A stretch of DNA of 64,000 bases. It comes from Rhodothermales bacterium (GTDB lineage: Bacteria > Bacteroidota > Rhodothermia > Rhodothermales > UBA10348). Below the pieces are notes generated by a model that was given only the letters and a program-made list of their open reading frames with translations, searched no databases and had not been told where the DNA came from. The stretch lies in assembly GCA_028284865.1 (NCBI GenBank), contig JANQQV010000009.1, positions 62,001 through 126,000 on the forward strand, read 5' to 3'. The translations under genes and the position numbers were made by a program. Below are positions 55,082-62,984 of the stretch, in pieces. How positions within the stretch are numbered: the first letter of the stretch is position 1; each line of letters begins with the position of its first letter.

Positions 55082-55336
55082 GTACTACTGGAGCAGGACG
55101 GTGACAACCTTGGTCTGTACGCGAGCCTTCCCATAGTGGTCGTCGGACATACGGTTGTAGACGTGGCCGAAGGGACTGGTACCGTCCTAGCCTACGTAAC
55201 CCTGCAGTACGGGGAAGAGAGGGACAACCCCGTGGTCAAGGAGCAGTGGAAAGAAGCCTTGCTGCGCTACTGTCAGCTGGATACCGCCGCGATGGTGATG
55301 ATTTGGGAGTATTGGAGGCGGCGGGCCAATGCTTAG
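55082..55336 (+). pseudogene. C-terminal remnant of a DUF2779 nuclease-like protein
   Basis: An open stretch (with no convincing start) encodes 'DNPVVKEQWKEALLRYCQLDTAAMVMIWEYW', close to the end of DUF2779 proteins ('ALL-YCELDTLAMVMI-E-W'), which are otherwise 500-700 aa long. Upstream of 55082 the frame hits TGA, and the N-terminal part of the family is absent. An earlier piece 'LGLYASLPI' also fits. I read it as a leftover after deletion; an expressed 66-aa fragment (GTG 55136) cannot be excluded. Between the deacylase and the HNH-MazG gene. Confidence 0.55.
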
Positions 55337-55373
55337 CTTTCGAATCTGAAGTTGAATCTGCACCCCTGGATAG

Positions 55374-56282
55374 ATGACCCTTTCGGAACTGCGCGCCTTC
55401 CTGACCGACACCATGTCCATGTCGGAGGTGTATCAGCCGGTCATCATCAAGGAATTGCTGGAGAATGGTGGGACGTGCTCGAAGGAGCACCTGGCAGCGC
55501 GCTTGGCTGACCATGATGAGGCCGTTCAGGACTATTACCGGAAGGTCTTGATGCGATACCCGAAACAGACGCTGACAAGCCATGGAGTGGTCGAGTATGA
55601 TCGTCGATCAAGAACGTTCTCCCTGAATGTGGATGAGTCCGTTCGCAATGCCAGAGGGTTGATCCGGATCTGTGAGGACAAGATTGACGATTGGCTGGAA
55701 AGACGATCAAGCAGGTCGAATAACGTTTCGTCATCAAGGCGCTACCAGGTTCTGAAGGCGTCGGGTGGCAAATGCGAGTTGTGCGGTATTCCTTCGTCAC
55801 TTCGCCCGATCGACGTAGACCACATCGTGCCGCAATCGAAAGCCAACCGGTATGGCAAGGTCATCATTGGCGGCAGGCCGGTGGACGTCCACAGCATGGA
55901 GAATCTGCAGGCTTTGTGCATGACATGTAATCGCGGAAAGAGTGCAGGCGATAACACGGATTGGCGGGTGCGGCGTAAGCTGGTGCGTGATCGGATTCCA
56001 GCGCTGATGGTGGCAGAAGGGAAGTCGCCGTACGTCGTGCAACTCACAGGAAGGAAGCTGAGGAAAGCACTACGCGAGAAGCTCATCGAGGAGGTGGAAG
56101 AATACCTGGATTCGGGTGATGTGGAGGAGTTGGCGGATGTTGCCGAAGTGCTCATTGCACTGGCTGAATCACATGGATTGACCGCAGCGGAATTGGAAGC
56201 CTTGCGCACCAGGAAACGGAAAGAGCGGGGCGGGTTCGAGGACGGGCTGTATTATTCAGGAGACAAACCATCTGGGGCATGA
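55374..56282 (+). CDS. HNH endonuclease fused to a MazG-like pyrophosphohydrolase
   Basis: 302 aa. Residues about 1-120 contain a winged-helix-like stretch ('LSELRAFLTDTMSMSEVYQPVIIKELLENGGTCSKEHLAARLAD'). Residues about 130-195 are an HNH endonuclease: 'GGKCELCGIPSS-RPIDVDHIVPQS' and 'NLQALCMTCNRGKS', with the zinc Cys and the catalytic His. The C-terminal 100 residues begin 'RKLVRDRIPALM' and continue 'REKLIEEVEEYL' and 'EELADVAEVLIALAESHGL', matching the phosphoribosyl-ATP-pyrophosphatase/MazG-like fold with its acidic metal-binding EExxE. I do not know this exact fusion. Its ATGA overlap with the SNase gene makes a two-gene unit. Role in phage defence or nucleotide clean-up is inference. 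Confidence 0.8.
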   Translation: MTLSELRAFLTDTMSMSEVYQPVIIKELLENGGTCSKEHLAARLADHDEAVQDYYRKVLMRYPKQTLTSHGVVEYDRRSRTFSLNVDESVRNARGLIRICEDKIDDWLERRSSRSNNVSSSRRYQVLKASGGKCELCGIPSSLRPIDVDHIVPQSKANRYGKVIIGGRPVDVHSMENLQALCMTCNRGKSAGDNTDWRVRRKLVRDRIPALMVAEGKSPYVVQLTGRKLRKALREKLIEEVEEYLDSGDVEELADVAEVLIALAESHGLTAAELEALRTRKRKERGGFEDGLYYSGDKPSGA

Positions 56283-56962
56283 AGATCGCATTCCGCATAC
56301 TGGTTTTGCTTGTCATTGCAGGGTTTTATTTCTTGGAATACAGGCAGGATGAAACCATGACCTTCATCGAAGACGAGGTGCTTTCTCGGACTCGAGGTGC
56401 TCATGAGCAGGCTGAAGGTGAGATGGTGGAGCCGGGGTTTGTTGACTCGCCTGCCGATGAGGAAGAATCAACGACGGGATGGAATCCGCTTTCCTTAAGT
56501 CCGGGTGCCGCAAACAACAGTGGCCTTTCACCAAGCGGTCCGGTTGTTGAATGCGTAGTGGAGCGCATCATTGATGAGGATACGATTCACTGCGAGCCCG
56601 TCGGCAGGATCCGTCTGATCGGGATGGATACCCCAGAACGCGGTCAGAAGCCTTTCGGACCTGCGGCAACGGCTGCCTTGACGGAGATGACACCCGTCGG
56701 CGGTCTGATTGAAGTGGAATTCGATGTGGAACGAACGGATCGATACGATCGAATCCTCGGCTATTTGTGGGCCGACGGCGAATTGGTCAACTGGCGACTG
56801 GTTCGGAAAGGATGGGCGCTGATTGCCACGTATCCACCCAACGTGCGCTACACGGAGTATTTCCTTCAGGCGCAGCAGGATGCCCGGGCGGGAGGAGTCG
56901 GTCTATGGGCTGTGGACGGGTTTGACTGTGAGCCGAGCGCGTTCAGGAGGGGGGAGTGTTAG
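56279..56962 (+). CDS. Membrane-anchored thermonuclease (SNase-like)
   Basis: 227 aa. 'MKIAFRILVLLVIAGFYFLEY' is an uncleaved signal anchor, then a linker rich in acidic residues and Ser/Pro (to about 90). The SNase domain follows: 'ERIIDEDTIHCEPVGRIRLIGMDTPERGQKPFGPAATAAL', 'VERTDRYDRILGYLWADGELVNWRLVRKGWA' with catalytic Arg and Asp positions seen. It should act on DNA or RNA outside or at the membrane. Coupled with the HNH-MazG gene (4-bp overlap). Confidence 0.88.
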   Translation: MKIAFRILVLLVIAGFYFLEYRQDETMTFIEDEVLSRTRGAHEQAEGEMVEPGFVDSPADEEESTTGWNPLSLSPGAANNSGLSPSGPVVECVVERIIDEDTIHCEPVGRIRLIGMDTPERGQKPFGPAATAALTEMTPVGGLIEVEFDVERTDRYDRILGYLWADGELVNWRLVRKGWALIATYPPNVRYTEYFLQAQQDARAGGVGLWAVDGFDCEPSAFRRGEC

Positions 56963-57146
56963 GCCGCACATGAATCACATAGAGCCGATCCTCCCTCGGG
57001 GTGAATCGGCCTGTTGTGGTGTGCCCGGTCGATTTGCTCCGGCTGCTTCGCAGCCTCCGTTAGTTGGCGCCCAAAGGAGCGTTTCTCGCCGCTTCGATCG
57101 CCTCGTTTGAACTCCCTTCGCGAGTTCTCACATCTTGCCCGAAATG
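56963..57146. other. Gene-free left flank of the tRNA fragment
   Basis: I find no gene, RNA or repeat in this 184-bp stretch. It belongs to the 421-bp gap between the SNase gene and 57384 that contains the terminator, tRNA fragment and dyad listed below. Confidence 0.6.
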
Positions 57147-57185
57147 AAAAAGCCCTCTCCCGGCAGATACCGGAAGAGGGCTTTT
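57147..57185 (-). terminator. Terminator of the original tRNA-Arg gene
   Basis: AAAAGCCCTCT (57148-57158) pairs with AGAGGGCTTTT (57175-57185), then one mismatch and CCGG/CCGG around CAGATA. On the minus strand it comes 2 bp after the tRNA 3' end, with T-run GGGCTTTTTC. It works in principle in both directions because A- and T-runs flank it. Confidence 0.85.
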
Positions 57186-57235
<50 letters not shown>

Positions 57236-57327
57236 ATGAGTACTGGTAAAGCCAAGCACTGCAATGAGATAGAAAAGTAAAAAATGTTACGTGAGTATAT
57301 CGTGAGCAGTATGTGGTCCAATCGTTG

Positions 57328-57345
57328 TGTGACATTCGCGTCACA
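57328..57345. promoter_or_regulatory. Dyad TGTGAC-N6-GTCACA upstream of the island gene
   Basis: Perfect 6-bp arms TGTGAC (57328-57333) and GTCACA (57340-57345), 39 bp before the ATG at 57384. It resembles Crp-family sites but has a spacing of N8 between TGTGA and TCACA instead of N6, so another dimeric regulator is as likely. Confidence 0.35.
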
Positions 57346-57383
57346 ACTATTATCGTCTTGATTTCAGTAGATCGGAAACGCCA

Positions 57384-58511
57384 GTGGAACCACTAAGCTT
57401 TTATTCATTGTCTAAAGATGTTCTCAATCTCATATACAATGGCGGGGTTGCATTGGCCAAAAAGGTGCGCGAAAGGAAGACAGATGATTGGAGATCAGAT
57501 ATTGCGAATCCACGCAGATTGAAACTGCTTCGGAGCTACTACTCAGAGAATGATAGCTCATCGTGGTACCATTTCAAGATTGGTGCAGTGGAAGGGAAAG
57601 TGCCGTTTTTGTCTCGCCCAGAGTGGTTCGGAAAGGATAAGTACCTACTAAAGCACACCAAAAGCAGTGTAGCGCGGAGTCGCCACCATCAGTCTGTATT
57701 GGATATTAGAGAAAGGATGGGAGTTAGGTTGACCAATGACCCACTATTCACCTTCACGGCTTTGCAGGAGGAGACAGATTCCCTCACCATATTTTGCTCA
57801 GATTGCAACTACTTTGACTTCGTTTCGGAGTGTGGACTAATTGAGGACGAGCTGACAGCAAATGTTTCAGATCCTCACCATGGATATGCTATTCGAGACA
57901 ATCTTGCTAAGGACCTGGGTACTTTGCTAGAAAACCCAAGATCAACTGTTGGTATGGGGGTTCACACAGCAGTGTTCTTTAGAAGAAAAGGAGAATGGAG
58001 GATGTTGCGCCAAACACGGTCAGAAGAGACGATATCCTGGCCAAACGCTTTCAGCACCGTACCCAACTTTGCTTTCCAAGCAATGTTTGGTCGGGAGGAG
58101 GAATTCGATCTTCAACACAACTTTCTTAGGGAATACGGAGAGGAGTTATTCGATTTTGAGGAGCTTCGTGGAAGAGATACTAGGATTGAATACGATTGGT
58201 TTTACCACCAGCCAGAAATAAAGAACCTAGTTGAGACGTTAGAGAAAGGAGGAGCGTCGTTTTTTCAGACTGGTTTTGGGTTCGATGCACTCAATGGTGA
58301 GTTTAATATTACCAGCGCACTTGTTGTGTCAGATGAGGAAGCCTGGACTGAGACTATTGGCGATCAGCAATGGTCGTGGGAGTCCAATGATATAGATTCA
58401 CTTTCCATTGCCGAAGTTGTAGAGTGTATTGCCTCGAACTACAAGGAGATGCCATTCGCCAGTGTTGCGGCGATAGACCAAGGTCTTAAGAGTATTTCAC
58501 TCGACGTTTAG
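57384..58511 (+). CDS. Unknown protein with a Nudix-like C-terminal domain
   Basis: 375 aa from ATG 57384, low in G+C. An N-terminal amphipathic/hydrophobic helix ('DVLNLIYNGGVALAKKV', about 11-28) precedes a region that includes 'CNYFDFVSECGLIEDEL'. Residues about 195-255 contain 'MGVHTAVFFRRKGEWRMLRQ' and 'FDLQHNFLREYGEELFDFEEL'. The 'N--REYgEELf---E' helix preceded by 'VP--aFQ' recalls Nudix-like domains of actinobacterial regulators; this is a memory-based hint. No HTH is seen. It runs convergent with the SIR2-like gene, 26 bp apart. Confidence 0.45.
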   Translation: MEPLSFYSLSKDVLNLIYNGGVALAKKVRERKTDDWRSDIANPRRLKLLRSYYSENDSSSWYHFKIGAVEGKVPFLSRPEWFGKDKYLLKHTKSSVARSRHHQSVLDIRERMGVRLTNDPLFTFTALQEETDSLTIFCSDCNYFDFVSECGLIEDELTANVSDPHHGYAIRDNLAKDLGTLLENPRSTVGMGVHTAVFFRRKGEWRMLRQTRSEETISWPNAFSTVPNFAFQAMFGREEEFDLQHNFLREYGEELFDFEELRGRDTRIEYDWFYHQPEIKNLVETLEKGGASFFQTGFGFDALNGEFNITSALVVSDEEAWTETIGDQQWSWESNDIDSLSIAEVVECIASNYKEMPFASVAAIDQGLKSISLDV

Positions 58512-58537
58512 CTTCTGCATTTCATCGTTATCGGATA

Positions 58538-59746
58538 TCAGAGTAGTAAATCCTCGATAGGCCGATGTTCGTCACACATGAATCTTTCCAAGCAAAAGAC
58601 CTGTCCGTTATGGTCGAGATTCAAGAGGGCAAGCTGTGCGGAGGTACAGTCCTCGTCATATATGTATAGTTTTCGATCTGCATCTTCGTTTAGCCAGGTT
58701 TGAACTCTATTGACTACTCCACGATCGTTCCAGGAAAATCCCGTCACTATCAAGGCAATACTCATGTCGAGTCTAGCCAGAAAAGCCGACCAGTGGTCAG
58801 CGTAAACTCCCGATTGATATGCCGCCTCCTTTGTGCCACCGGTGAGGAAGGACGGCCCATGAGGAATCCCAATGGAGTTTCCTCTGCTGTCTACTAAGTG
58901 GTTTATGTCCTTTGAGAGTGGCCGGCAAAGGTCGTCGTAAAAATTGCCCCCTCTGGAGACCCGGGTTCTCCACCAATCAATCGACCCATGGAGCTTCAGA
59001 AGGACGATCTCCTCATTGTGATGGGGGTTTTCCTCCAGTCCTTTAACTAGCGCGATGCGATCATACCACAACACTTGTCCATCAGGAAGCCTGAAATTAA
59101 AGCCATCTGTGTAAGGCTTTCGGCTCCACTTTGGTATCCGTCTATTGTGATCTCTGAGTTTGCTGTCAAGTAGGTTTTCGAGGACCTGGTCGTGATTGAG
59201 AGTTGCGATCGTAAGTCGCTTGACCCGCTCTGAATCGATGGCAGATTCCAACAACTGAAATCCCCTTGGAGCAATCTCAATTCGTCCGAGGAAGTGATAG
59301 ACCGCGTCAGAAATCAACTTGCAGACCCGAGAATATGCCTGTTCTGGATTGAATCGTTCATTTTGGGCGCAAAGCCCTTCCACTACATCGTTCAGTTGAT
59401 TTAAATAAAGTCCGACCGGGGGACTGATAAAAGACCCTTTAACTCGAGTCGATAAGTGATGGGCGAAGACGTATACATCCTCGTAGTTCGCCTTTCTCGG
59501 AGCATCCTGCCCTCCCGTTGCCGCAACCGACTCTGTGTCACAGATCTTTAGGAGCTGGTCAAATAGCTGCTTGGTTAAAAAACCGATTCCCGGACCAAAT
59601 GGGCTGCATTCGTCGGATAGGCCGGGAGTAAACTGTTCTGAATCAAAGCAATAGTCCGCTTCCCGAATGGTATCAGTCAATTCAAGGGCGAGCGGAAAAC
59701 CTGATTCACGAGAAGCACCCGCTCCCAAGAGAAATGACACGTTCAT
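58538..59746 (-). CDS. SIR2-like domain protein (defence-type)
   Basis: 402 aa. 'MNVSFLLGAGASRESGFPLALELTD' is the N-terminal NAD-binding loop, then 'TIATLNHDQVLENLL' (Asn/Asp of the catalytic region, about residue 180), 'IVLLKLHGSIDWWR' with the catalytic His (about 250), and 'IALIVTGFSWND' (about 330). This is the stand-alone SIR2-like group found in bacterial defence loci, where such domains degrade NAD+; that function is not shown here. Low G+C. Convergent with the Nudix-like gene. Confidence 0.8.
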   Translation of the reverse strand: MNVSFLLGAGASRESGFPLALELTDTIREADYCFDSEQFTPGLSDECSPFGPGIGFLTKQLFDQLLKICDTESVAATGGQDAPRKANYEDVYVFAHHLSTRVKGSFISPPVGLYLNQLNDVVEGLCAQNERFNPEQAYSRVCKLISDAVYHFLGRIEIAPRGFQLLESAIDSERVKRLTIATLNHDQVLENLLDSKLRDHNRRIPKWSRKPYTDGFNFRLPDGQVLWYDRIALVKGLEENPHHNEEIVLLKLHGSIDWWRTRVSRGGNFYDDLCRPLSKDINHLVDSRGNSIGIPHGPSFLTGGTKEAAYQSGVYADHWSAFLARLDMSIALIVTGFSWNDRGVVNRVQTWLNEDADRKLYIYDEDCTSAQLALLNLDHNGQVFCLERFMCDEHRPIEDLLL

Positions 59747-59795
59747 GTAGTAGGTACAATGAGTATTTCCCGTAAGTGCCGCGTATCGAGAATTG

Positions 59796-62700
59796 TCAAC
59801 GCATGACCACGAAAGAGCCGGTCTTGGTCGATGACCCGGAAACTATCATCACCTTGTAAACACCCGGCGACAGGCGACTAACCGGAACCCGCTGTTCATA
59901 TAGCCCAGGTGCAATAGAATCGGCCTTGAACTCGGCAGTACGTCTACCCAGTACGTCGAGGATGATAATTTGCACGGCGCCCGTTCTTTCGACCGAAAAA
60001 GGAATCGTGATAGAATCGGATGAAGGATTTGGATAGGGTACAACCGCTTCAAGTTCGGCGACGGCGTGGCCATCTGGCACCTGCTCTACGAAAACGCCTG
60101 AAGCAACCCCGGAGACTTCAACTAATAGGTTGTCAATCCAAGCGGGTTCTGAGCCCGTAGTTTGATACGCTCTGAAGCCAACTTTCTGGACTAGATCCAG
60201 GCTAAATGTCGGGGGAACTGCAAAAGATTCTTCGACCAACAGCGTCGATCCACTCTCGTCAAAGACTCTTCCGGTCATCGCGCTTTCGTTTATTGTCCAG
60301 CTGAATTGAAATGTACCGGTAGTATTCGCCCAAGTTCGTGCATCTCTTTCATTGCCACCCCATGTAACGGCGATCACGTTACTATTTCCGAAGTTTGCGG
60401 TCGCCTTAATGTTATTCAGTTCGACACGAACACCGTCAGCCAATTCGAAAAAGGCCATGGCTTGCATTCCCCAGAAAGATGTGGAAAGTCCACCTTGATA
60501 CGAGAGAATTAGCTCTTGCACATTTGACCCAAACGAAACCTCTCTCCATAGATCTGCTCCCGAGTCGGTGGCTCTCCCTTCTAAGCGATCGTTCGCTAGT
60601 CCAGGTCCGTTCCGGATTATCTCGAGAATCCAGTGGTTTGGGATTGAGCCTCCGTCTAGGCTCAATGATTCGCTCGATAGAATTGCGCCAGACTCATTTT
60701 CGACGACACCGTCGGAATCAACTGCTGTCTCCGAAATGACCATGGACTCATCGGGGATACCGTCGCCATTAGTGTCGACCTCAACGACAGAAGGGCCCGT
60801 GGTTGCAGGGGTGAAAGTGACAATGGTGGAAGAGGTTAGAGAAATCTCTGGGGCGATCCCTAGCTCGAGGCCGCCATTCGCAGACGGGGTCATTTGCTCT
60901 AGGTTCATTGCACCGTCTGCGTAAGCAGCTGAATGCAATGTTAAGCTCTCTTGCACTGGAGCATAGAAGACCGTCAGGCTGTCACCCTCGAAGTCTCCAG
61001 TGGCTACTCTCTTGACTAGAACATCGGCAATTTCATTGACATAGCTACCATCGGCTAAGAATCCTGAACGATGTCCTTGTCCATTCTCCACATACGCGTT
61101 CACGGGGCAGGCTGCCCCGATAAGTTTTCTTCCCCATCCGCCCAAAACATCTGCAGCTGTGGCGAGAACATGCTTTTTGGGTTGTGAAGCACGCGACCCT
61201 TCTGGGACCGTGTCCACTCTGAACCCATCGTAGATGGAGCCGCCAGCTTGATAGCTGAACGAAGCACTACCATGCATGTACTTCGCGCGTTGATTCCTTC
61301 GGTAAGTCGACGCGTTACTGTCATAAATTCCCAGTAGTGTGACCCCGGAATCATGTAATACAGTGGCTTTCGTGGCCAACACGGCATGAACTTGTTTGTC
61401 CGATATGTACATGGCCACGATAGCAGGCTCGCCGTTGCGGAGCAGGCCGGTAAGTTCAGAATACTCGTCTGCATGAGCTGGCCGACTGGTTATCCCCAGG
61501 TTTTCTGTGAAACCTTCCCGGAATTGAATCACGTGGAAGTTCGTCACCGGTTCGGTTACATCAGCACTTGTGCTCGACCAAGAATTTGGTTCACCAGAAA
61601 GCGGCTTTAGTTCTGGACTAAGGAAATATCGCCCAACCGATCCCGACATTCCGTAGCACCGACCGTTTTGCGTCACGACCCAGTCCATGATCATCGAGAC
61701 AGGAACACCGCTTAGCGCACCTGACTTCCACTCAGCCAAGGATGGAGCGTCAAGATTCGAAAATTGATATTGATCCCTTCCGTAGGTGAATGAGCTACCA
61801 TCAGAACTTCGTCTCGCAAAAAAATGAGAAACCTTTTCTGACTGCGAATATGATGTACTTGTCCCATCTATTGCATCTACTGAAAAGACAAGGGGTTGAT
61901 TGCTGATACTCCCGGAGAGCCGGTCGGAGTAAACTGCAACCTCTACAGATCCTCCTGCGGGAATACTGTCTATTAGTCCATCTGAGTCTGAGTCAAGTTG
62001 ATCAAAGGTGTAGAGGTTGAGATCTGCTGTGATGGAGGAACCACTTAGTGTAGCCCCAACTTGGACATTTCTTATTGCTTCACTTCCGGTGTTGTTAACC
62101 CGGAATACGGCAACCACCCGATCCTGATCAAAATCCTTAGAGAAGTTGTCATCGATACTCCATGAATCAGAGGAGTCGATAGCAATGTCTACTGAGTATT
62201 GCGGGTTAGTGCCACCTCCGTCTCCCCCTTGATCAATTTGGATTGCGGTCGTTGCCCAAGGAGAGAAAATGACATTGTCCGAAACCACCGAACCCGAACC
62301 ACCAGGGTTTGAAGAATGCGTGGGTCCACTGGAGTCTCCCCAGAAGTTGTTTTGTGCCTGAAGCGATTTGGATGATGAGTTTGATATTCTAGATCCTGAA
62401 ATGATGTTGCTATTTGTAATGAAGCTATCCTGGGCGTCCTCCGTCATGTAGACGTAGACGTCTTCGAATGAGGAGTTGTCAATTTGGATTTGGCCTCTGC
62501 TGCGGTCATCGTTTGATGGGTCGTGGACCCTGATGGAGCTGTTAGAATACCGGTAGCCTTCAAAAGTGACTCCATTCGCAACGAGTTTGCTGGAATCCAG
62601 GATGTAGATCTCTTCATCTCGACCAATATCGACGACAACACCAGGCTCAATTGTCAAGGTCGAATTGTCTGAGAGGCGTAAATCAGAAGTCAATTGATAT

Positions 62701-62828
62701 GGGCTTCCTGAGAGGCTCCATGATGTGTTTGAATCTATTGTGCCGGAAACAGAAGTTTGCGCACGAGTGGAATGTCCGGTCAAGAGGAATACTAGTGCTA
62801 GGGCTATCGGGTACCTAAGGCCACTCAT
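59796..62828 (-). CDS. Large T9SS-exported protein with beta-helix and papain-like domain
   Basis: 1010 aa from ATG 62828 (GGAAG 5 bp upstream). Signal peptide 'YPIALALVFLLTGHSTRA-QT'. Residues about 30-200 look like a right-handed beta-helix ('LTIEPGVVVDIGRDEEIYILDSSKLVANGVTFEGY', 'NSNIISGSRISNSSSKSLQAQNNFWGDSSG'). Around 391 comes 'NGRCYGMSGSVGRYF', with 'VHAVLATK' (His481) and 'GIYDSNAS' (Asp503), a Cys-His-Asp arrangement typical of papain-like/C39-like proteases. The C-terminal 'PYPNPSSDSITIPF', 'IIILDVLGRRTAEF', 'SPGVYKVMIVSG' is the T9SS signal. Low G+C (one sampled line 37%). Probably a surface or secreted protein. Confidence 0.82.
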   Translation of the reverse strand: MSGLRYPIALALVFLLTGHSTRAQTSVSGTIDSNTSWSLSGSPYQLTSDLRLSDNSTLTIEPGVVVDIGRDEEIYILDSSKLVANGVTFEGYRYSNSSIRVHDPSNDDRSRGQIQIDNSSFEDVYVYMTEDAQDSFITNSNIISGSRISNSSSKSLQAQNNFWGDSSGPTHSSNPGGSGSVVSDNVIFSPWATTAIQIDQGGDGGGTNPQYSVDIAIDSSDSWSIDDNFSKDFDQDRVVAVFRVNNTGSEAIRNVQVGATLSGSSITADLNLYTFDQLDSDSDGLIDSIPAGGSVEVAVYSDRLSGSISNQPLVFSVDAIDGTSTSYSQSEKVSHFFARRSSDGSSFTYGRDQYQFSNLDAPSLAEWKSGALSGVPVSMIMDWVVTQNGRCYGMSGSVGRYFLSPELKPLSGEPNSWSSTSADVTEPVTNFHVIQFREGFTENLGITSRPAHADEYSELTGLLRNGEPAIVAMYISDKQVHAVLATKATVLHDSGVTLLGIYDSNASTYRRNQRAKYMHGSASFSYQAGGSIYDGFRVDTVPEGSRASQPKKHVLATAADVLGGWGRKLIGAACPVNAYVENGQGHRSGFLADGSYVNEIADVLVKRVATGDFEGDSLTVFYAPVQESLTLHSAAYADGAMNLEQMTPSANGGLELGIAPEISLTSSTIVTFTPATTGPSVVEVDTNGDGIPDESMVISETAVDSDGVVENESGAILSSESLSLDGGSIPNHWILEIIRNGPGLANDRLEGRATDSGADLWREVSFGSNVQELILSYQGGLSTSFWGMQAMAFFELADGVRVELNNIKATANFGNSNVIAVTWGGNERDARTWANTTGTFQFSWTINESAMTGRVFDESGSTLLVEESFAVPPTFSLDLVQKVGFRAYQTTGSEPAWIDNLLVEVSGVASGVFVEQVPDGHAVAELEAVVPYPNPSSDSITIPFSVERTGAVQIIILDVLGRRTAEFKADSIAPGLYEQRVPVSRLSPGVYKVMIVSGSSTKTGSFVVMR

Positions 62829-62984
62829 GCTACTTCCGTTTTTTTGATACCGAGGGAGACTCGAGACGAATGTGCTCATCGACCCCACAAATGTCAACAC
62901 GAGGTAGATTTTGACCAAGATGCTTACATCTCATACTAGTCACCGATAATTGCCTCTTATCGGAAACGCTCTGCTGCCAGGCTG

